DNA of 64,000 nt. Source: Isoetes taiwanensis. Lineage: Eukaryota; Streptophyta; Lycopodiopsida; Isoetales; Isoetaceae. The stretch covers positions 7,115,358 to 7,179,357 of the forward strand of contig JAJEKV010000052.1 of assembly GCA_021234155.1 (NCBI GenBank), in the 5' to 3' direction. The notes under the pieces were generated by a model. It saw only the letters and a list, made by a program, of their open reading frames with translations, was not told the DNA's origin and searched no databases. Position numbers and translations under genes: made by a program. Below are positions 58,797-64,000 of the stretch, one piece after another. Each line of letters begins with the position of its first letter. The stretch's first letter is position 1.

Positions 58797-59240
58797 AATT
58801 AATTAACACAACCATTGGGTCCAACACATTTAAATTAAAATCCCCCTTAAACCCCCTTTGGTTTGTGTGAATATGGTTTGGGTGCATATTCACACGGGGG
58901 GTGACTCCGGGCAACGAGAGCTGTTGGATAGGCATATTCACCCCTTATTCCTTAATCTACACCGTACGTAAAGTTCCTCGTTTGTGGGGTATGCAAGTAC
59001 AAAATTTGCTATACTGTATAACAAGATTCGCAAAATACTATAAGATTTCAAGCAAAATACTATATGGTGTTGATTTTGTACGTGCAAAATACAATTATGA
59101 GGGCTCTCGCTGCCCTACGTCACCCCCCGTGTGAATATGCACCCAAACCAAAGGGGGTTTAAGGGGGATTTTAATTTAAATGTGTTGGACCCAATAGTTG
59201 TGTTAATTAATTTCAATGGTAGTTATGTGTTGGTTGTTAA
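58771..59240. mobile_element. MITE with ~120-140 bp terminal inverted repeats, copy 2
   Basis: The left arm (58,773-58,913) starts CAACCAACACATAACTACC and ends CACGGGGGGTGAC. The right arm (59,118-59,237) is its near-perfect inverse, differing by a 16-nt insertion in the left arm and one or two substitutions. The interior (~200 bp) matches copy 1 at 1,984-2,290. No coding capacity. Arms this similar suggest a recent or gene-converted element. It lies at the break in the LINE endonuclease. The exact target duplication is not visible. Confidence 0.85.
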
Positions 59241-60000
59241 TGTCAATGGTTGTTATGTGTTGCTTGTTATGTGTTGGGGGATTTAATTTTTATATGTTGG
59301 ATGTTAATGGTTTGTGTTGCAAATTTTTTTTTTGGCCCCTTCGGGACCTTAGGGACGTCCCCCCCAGTGTGACAAAAATTTTAGAATTCAAACCAGAAAA
59401 AAAGTAGAATTCATTTGAGGCTTTCATCACCTGTAGCTTTTGAATTTCATCACAATAAAACAAATAGAACATAAGTAAAAGTTACCGTAAAGATAGAGCG
59501 GATTGATCCCATTATTCTGAAAGTCATAAAGTTTGCAACACCCATACACAAACATTTTTCAACTGGAATTTAATAGCAGCCTTTGGCCTCCATGGATTCT
59601 TGTGGTGAGAAACCAAAGTGGGAAACTTTTCTGCTTGTTAGCACAAGGATCTAGAAGCCTTGGAATTTGCTTAATAACTGCCTCAAAGTCTAAAAATGCA
59701 TGGTAATTTTTTGCAACCTTCATTCGGAATGAGCCATAAAACAATATGCAATAGCGCAATCCTGTATTAATCAGCTGGTAGGATGTGAAAGCCTACCAAA
59801 CCCGGCCGAAAAATTGCTGTTTTAGCATAGATAACTTTACCAAACATATCCATATCATACACTATCAAAAAGATCTCGGAGAGAGCTTTCCAACGCAATA
59901 AAAATCATCTCAAACAGAGCTCTGGATCAAAAGTTATGATAAGAAATGTGTTGTCGGTGGGGAAACTGCACTACATGCGCCCTTCAAGCCCTTTATATGC
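59241..60000. other. Remainder of the insertion inside the LINE
   Basis: It contains 'atgtgttg' repeats (59,225-59,280) and a stretch at 59,880-59,940 (GAGAGAGCTTTCCAACGCA ... AGCTCTGGATCAAAAGTTATG) of the kind common in retrotransposon leaders. A similar leader phrase is near 63,385-63,415. No intact gene. Confidence 0.4.
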
Positions 60001-60171
60001 CCATTATGCACCACACACACAAAAAGAGGGCTTTTGTTGTGAGCCATTGGTTGTTGACCATTATGCACCACACGCACAAAAAAAGGGCTTTTGTTGTGAG
60101 CCATTGGTTGTTGACCATTATGCACCACACGCACAAAAAAAAGGCTTTTGTTGTGAGCCATTGGTTGTTGA
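60001..60171 (+). repeat. Three tandem 57-bp repeats
   Basis: Units start CCATTATGCACCACAC at 60,001, 60,058 and 60,115 and differ by only a few bases. Because 57 is divisible by three, open frames with 19-residue repeats appear in several frames on both strands; these are by-products, not genes. Confidence 0.95.
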
Positions 60172-60199
60172 CCATTGGAAAAAAAAGGCTAAAATCAAT

Positions 60200-60335
60200 C
60201 GCTCAGAAATGGTGCACTCTAGATGTACGCATTAGTACATCCATTTGAATACATCACGAAATCATAGGAAAACCTTAGTGAAAAGCGTACAAAAACACAA
60301 AGAAAACCCCCTGTTATTATGCTACATATTAGCAT
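60200..60335 (+). repeat. Segment shared with ~600-690 and ~4,280-4,385
   Basis: GCACTCTAGATGTAC, then TACAAAAACACAAAG..AAACCCC and TTATTATGCTA occur in the same order in all three places, each time just upstream of LINE coding sequence (EN here, RT in the other two). This looks like one terminus of a separate element that inserts in this LINE. Confidence 0.6.
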
Positions 60336-60339
60336 TGAG

Positions 60340-60790
60340 TATGGCAGGCGAAATTTTGCTATTAGGAGACCTTAATGGTCGTACTGGAAATCATCAGGCA
60401 GCCATGATCAGTCCAGATGGGGAAGCAGAATGGTTGGAAATGCTGGATAAAGATGAACTAAAGACAACGGGATGGAACAGGGTATCAGATGACAGGGTGA
60501 AATGGCCAACCCCTCAGGGGCGCCATGTCTTGCACTTGTGCAGCGGATTTGATATGGTAATTTTTAATGGCACAGATAGATACCCAGGTTCCGGTAAATG
60601 TACTTGTAAAAATGCAAGCGTAGTAGATTATATTATTGCTAAACCCTCTTTTGCAGAACAGATTATTAGTCTATATATTGGTGATGAAAATGAAAATTCG
60701 GATCATGTACCAGTATTCATTACGATCATGGCAGCATGTGCAACAGAAGGGTTTGGCCAAGAGCAAACGGGTTCATCCCAATTACAATAA
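60340..60790 (+). pseudogene. LINE endonuclease, C-terminal half
   Basis: It continues the domain after the insertion: 'GEILLLGDLNGRTGNHQAAM' (GDLN motif), 'WPTPQGRHVLHLCSGFDMVI', 'NASVVDYIIAKPSFAEQI' and 'NSDHVPVFITI' (catalytic SDH). The frame then breaks into the linker. Together with 58,362-58,770 it makes a complete APE-type domain split by the insertion. Confidence 0.85.
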
Positions 60791-61004
60791 AGCAACTGAC
60801 TACAACAAAATATGCAATCAAAAAATGTTATCTTGTATATGGCCTGCCACATTACATGATATGAGTGATGCATTGACTAAGATATTGCTCGAATCAGTGG
60901 ATGAATGTTTTGTATCCCATTGTCAATGGGTGGGACTACCATGTAATGGCTAGTTTGATACAGAATGTAAGCAACAACGGTTAAGATTCAAAGCAACACA
61001 AGGG

Positions 61005-62522
61005 GTGGATAAGGACCGGGAAAGAAAAGTATATGTTAAGTTGATCAAAAACAAAAAGCGGGCATACCTGCATCACAAACATAAGAAAATGATCGGAGAA
61101 CTGCTGGTTGACCCAAAGAAATTTTGGAACAGACTTAAACCCTTAAAAGATAAGGGTAATGGGCTACAGGTGGATGCGCTTATGGCACATGTGCAAAAGC
61201 TATATAATGTACCGGGGGTGGAGGCTAAGATGACAGAAGAGACGTGCAATATAGCTGATATGCTTATTTTTACTATAGAGGATGTTCAGGAGGGACTCAA
61301 AAGATTGGCTAATGGCAAAGCTGCCGATGCTTATGGCCTGGTGGCCGAAATGCTTAAATGGGCTGGAGAAGAAACTGCAAATAAACTGGTGGAGATGTTT
61401 AATATGGCCTTGAGGGATGGCTTTCCTACTACATTGCAGGTTAAAGTGCCTTTACATAAATCAGGGGATGAGTCTGTTCCAGGTAACTATCGTACCATTA
61501 TAGTTGGTAGCCTTTATGCTCCATACTTGAGCGGAAGATAAGCATTTGGACAGAAGAGCATAATGCTAGAGCAATAGGGCAGGCAGGTTTCAGACCTAAG
61601 AAGTCCATAACTGATCATTTGGTCACTCTTCGTGCAATGATGGACTCGGTAGTTGGAAAAAGGAAGCCTATATATGCTGTGTTTGCAGATTTTAGCAAAG
61701 CTTTTGACATCGTAAACAGGCAAAATTTATGGCAAAGGTTGGTGGATTTGTATTCCAAAGGAGCTCAGACATGCGGTACACATCCTCTATGAGAAGGTAC
61801 TTGTTATCATCTCCTTTTGTAGAGATATGTAATGAAGTAGTGGAAAGCAACATGGGAGTGAAGCAGGGATGTCCTTTGTCACCCACCTTGTTTGGCCTTT
61901 TTATAGACCAGCTTGAAGGTTGGATAAGGGCACATGAAGGGGATGGTACGCCTTTGTATGGGTATATGCTTATGCTTCTGTTATATGCGGATGATGTAGT
62001 GCTGCTGTCGTGGAGCATACAAGGGCTACAAAGACATTTGGATGTGCTTGAAAGTTTCTTAATGCTAAAGGCATGCAGGTGAATTTGGATAAGACCAAGG
62101 TTGTGGTCTTTGGAGTGAACAAAACAGATCATGTCCATGTATCCTTTAAGGGTAAGCAAGTGGAAGTAGTGGAGAACTATAAATACTTAGGGCTGATTGT
62201 GGATAAGAACCCTAATTGGAATCAAGCAGTTGAACACAGAGTGAATGCTGGCCTAAAAGCTCTATATGCTATGCAGAGGAAGTGTGTTAATGCTGACATT
62301 TGGAATTTTGAGATGAAACGCATGCTTTATAAAGTCCTTGTACAGACCGTGGTGCTTTATGGTTGCGAAGTGGACCAGGCCTCGCCAATGATAGTTGGAA
62401 AAAGGTGGAAAAGATACAAAAAAAAAAATTCACACAGAGCTAGGGACGAAGATGCAAACACCATACGACATGATGCTTGTGGAGTGTGGGATGATGTCCT
62501 TGGAAGCCGAGGCGCTTTGTAG
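61005..62522 (+). pseudogene. LINE linker and reverse transcriptase
   Basis: The linker 'YVKLIKNKKRAYLHHKHKKM' and 'FWNRLKPLKDKGNG' is followed by RT blocks in three frames: 'RLANGKAADAYGLVAEMLKW', 'QAGFRPKKSITDHLVTLRAM', 'YAVFADFSKAFDIVNRQNLW' (first Asp), 'VKQGCPLSPTLFGLFIDQL', 'LLYADDVVLLSW' (catalytic YADD), 'MQVNLDKTKVVVFG', 'YKYLGLIV' and 'GLKALYAMQRK'. Frame changes near 61,530, 61,750 and 62,075 are each small, so the copy is only moderately decayed. Confidence 0.88.
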
Positions 62523-63192
62523 ACTTTTATGCTATATGTGTAAAATCTTATATGGTATGCCAAGCAATAGCCTACCGAGACTTGCTATGGAGGAAACCAG
62601 AGAGAAGGGTTGGTATGCATATATTAGCAGGTGGCTTGTGAGATGGGGGATGAACATTCAGGAATTACAGATGCACAAAGAAGATATTGAGGGATGGGTT
62701 CGAAAGAGCTTCCTCAGACAAGCTCCAGCTGTAAAGAAAGAATTCTATAGGACTCAGATAAATCCTTCTTTGCAGACACTGCATTATCTTATGGAACCGA
62801 TATCAGTGAAACATAGGCAAGCAATTGCTAGAATACGGCTGTGTTCAAATCGACTCGGCATGGAAATTGGAAGATGGGCGGACATCGCACATAATCTTAG
62901 GCATTGTAAAGTCTGTAATGAAGAAGTGGTGGAGGACGAGGCTCATGTCCTACTTTGGTGTCGCGCTTATTCTGAGGTAAGAGCCAAGCATGGGATTAGT
63001 GCTGTCTCTTTGAACGGTTTTTTTCGGTATCCAGAATCAGCTATAGGGGGGTGCATTGTTGATATCCTCAACCAGAGAGATGACTATTTGAAAAAACAAA
63101 AGATGGAAGAGGTAGAGATAGAGGAGCCCAGTGTGTTATTCTTGGAAGATGCACTAGATGACTTGTTTTATAATTTTGAATGTATTTTGTAA
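62395..63192 (+). pseudogene. LINE ORF C-terminal region with Cys/His motif
   Basis: A 265-codon open block. Near the end it has 'CKVCNEEVVEDEAHVLLWCR', a C-x2-C...H-x4-C arrangement typical of the C-terminal zinc-finger-like motif of LINE proteins. The equivalent in the 12-15 kb copy includes 'VIEDESHTLQSC' near 12,630. It starts in overlap with the end of the RT block because of a frameshift at a poly-A run (62,419-62,429). Confidence 0.75.
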
Positions 63193-63194
63193 TG

Positions 63195-63286
63195 TCTCAT
63201 AGGCTTGTCGGTCTCGTAGACGAAATAAATCTCATCTCATTTCATTTCATTTCATTTCATTTCATTTCATTTCATTTCATTTCTCT
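63195..63286 (+). other. LINE 3' terminus and (ATTTC)n tail
   Basis: TCTCATAGGC, then GTCTCGTAGACG (GTCT-CGT-AGAC mini-hairpin), AATAAATCTCATCTC and about ten ATTTC units. It replaces a poly(A) tail in this family. Confidence 0.9.
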
Positions 63287-63473
63287 CTGTGTGAAACCTA
63301 GATGCTAGGGTTTCTACGGTGAAGCTTTGACAGACCATAACTCTCACATACAATGTCAGGTTGTCACGGGCGGATTTAGGCTCTTGGAAAGCTGGTTCTG
63401 AGAGCTTTTCAACGATATATAACATCTGAAATTTCCATTTTTCAGTCGACTCCCTTTTTGTTGATTAATTTAT

Positions 63474-64000
63474 ATGGCCAAGAAGAAAGATCAACGGATG
63501 TCTCCTTCTCGTGTGTCCCCTGATCGAGATGTTCCAGCTTCCTCGGCATCAGAGCTTGATTCTGGCGCCTTGCTTGTAGTAGAAATTGAGTCTCCACTGG
63601 CAAGCTTTGTTGATAAGTTTGAAAGCTCTATGGAAAAATCACTAGCCCTTTCTACGCATCAGATGATGGAAGCTATGAAGGCTGATTTGATGGCAGCAAT
63701 GTAGAAATCTCCAAAAGAAGTTGTGAACTCATTGATGAAGAATTTTAATAAGGTTTATATGGAGCAGATGCATTTAGAGATGGAGAAATTTCGAGTGAGC
63801 ATCCAATCAGAGCTTGAACAATTTAATGAGAGCATGCGATCTGAAGTTCGTGAGATGATGCAAGAAGATGGAGATGCAGAACATGAAGATAATACAGGAT
63901 ATTCTGACAATGTCGACATTATACAGGTACAACTACAGCTCACTTCTTTCATTAAAGATCAATAGGACAGGAGCAAAGCATTAGATTCATTTATGAAAGA
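63474..64000 (+). pseudogene. gag/ORF1-like frame with two in-frame TAG codons, cut by window end
   Basis: From the ATG at 63,474 a single frame runs to the window end, broken only by TAG at 63,702-63,704 and TAG at 63,963-63,965. The product is coiled-coil and acidic ('MAKKKDQRMSPSRVSPDRDV', 'PLASFVDKFESSMEKSLALS', 'QSELEQFNESMRSEVREMMQ'). It lies just downstream of a 5' leader-like stretch (63,300-63,470), as for the start of a retroelement. The element class cannot be decided here. Confidence 0.45.

Larger units (their letters stand above)
58321..63286 (+). mobile_element. Long LINE copy, pentanucleotide-tail family, with nested insertion
   Basis: EN domain in two parts (58,362-58,770 and 60,340-60,760) separated by a ~1.57 kb insertion, RT in several frames (61,005-62,400), a C-terminal Cys/His region (to the stop at 63,192), a short 3' UTR with the family signature TCTCATAGGC...GTCTCGTAGACG, and an (ATTTC)n-type tail to ~63,286. 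The coding order EN-RT-CxxC...H...C is shared with the 12.25-15.1 kb copy. No ORF1 is seen upstream. Frameshifts and the insertion make it inactive. Confidence 0.88.

Noticed and set aside
59934-60248. Open frames on both strands with 19-residue repeats
   Set aside because: They are produced by three tandem 57-bp DNA repeats (57 is a multiple of 3) inside a transposon insertion. No start context or family supports a protein.
63233-63286. (ATTTC)n as a CRISPR-like or telomere-like array
   Set aside because: It is a simple 5-bp repeat with no spacers, attached to a LINE 3' end.

Overview
The window is nuclear DNA of a land plant. It carries spliceosomal introns with GT/AG borders, plant gene families (plastid chorismate mutase, a WEB/PMI coiled-coil protein, a DUF538 protein), a chromodomain Ty3/gypsy element, plant L1-type LINEs, a second LINE family with pentanucleotide tails, SINEs, Helitron ends and MITE-like elements. 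I see no bacterial or organellar operons and no rRNA genes. I cannot name the species. The gene-poor, repeat-rich layout suggests a large genome.

Region by region. 0-5.9 kb holds two diverged copies of a ~1.45 kb block made of LINE reverse-transcriptase (RT) wreckage, a further RT fragment with a MITE-like element, and a (TTAG)n tract beside a LINE 3' terminus. 5.9-9.3 kb has a few exon-like pieces of an unrecognised gene. 9.3-24.8 kb is a repeat field: three copies (A, B, C) of one dispersed unit, antisense L1 fragments, a 5'-truncated LINE (12.25-15.1 kb, minus) and a complete chromovirus-type LTR retrotransposon (19,369-24,423, minus) inserted in copy C. 25.5-30.3 kb is a 13-exon minus-strand gene for a protein with DnaJ-like cysteine motifs. 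30.4-34 kb holds a foldback element, a 100-bp putative mini-Helitron facing a second Helitron 3' end, and a 1.36 kb retroposed insertion with a target duplication. 35-36.1 kb holds LINE debris, a tRNA-like SINE head and twin perfect hairpins. 36.6-40.1 kb looks like another minus-strand multi-exon gene of unknown function. 41.0-47.0 kb is a near full-length L1 whose ORF1 was split by a SINE. 47.8-49.1 kb is the chorismate mutase gene (minus, 6 exons). 52.0-54.8 kb is the WEB-family gene (plus, with a 5' UTR intron). 55.5-56.2 kb is an intronless DUF538 gene with an acidic extension (minus). 58.0-63.3 kb is a second long copy of the pentanucleotide-tail LINE, opened by a ~1.6 kb insertion that includes a long-TIR MITE. 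From 63.3 kb a gag-like reading frame begins and runs off the window.

The host genes (DnaJ-Cys protein, unknown 36.6-40.1 kb gene, chorismate mutase, WEB protein, DUF538 protein) have no evident common pathway and each has its own transcription unit. Chorismate mutase belongs to the plastid shikimate/aromatic amino acid pathway, and WEB/PMI proteins belong to chloroplast photorelocation movement. Most of the rest is a layered record of transposition in which insertion order can be read: LINE then MITE, L1 then SINE, repeat unit then LTR element. All exon coordinates come from splice-site reading by eye and have no transcript support.
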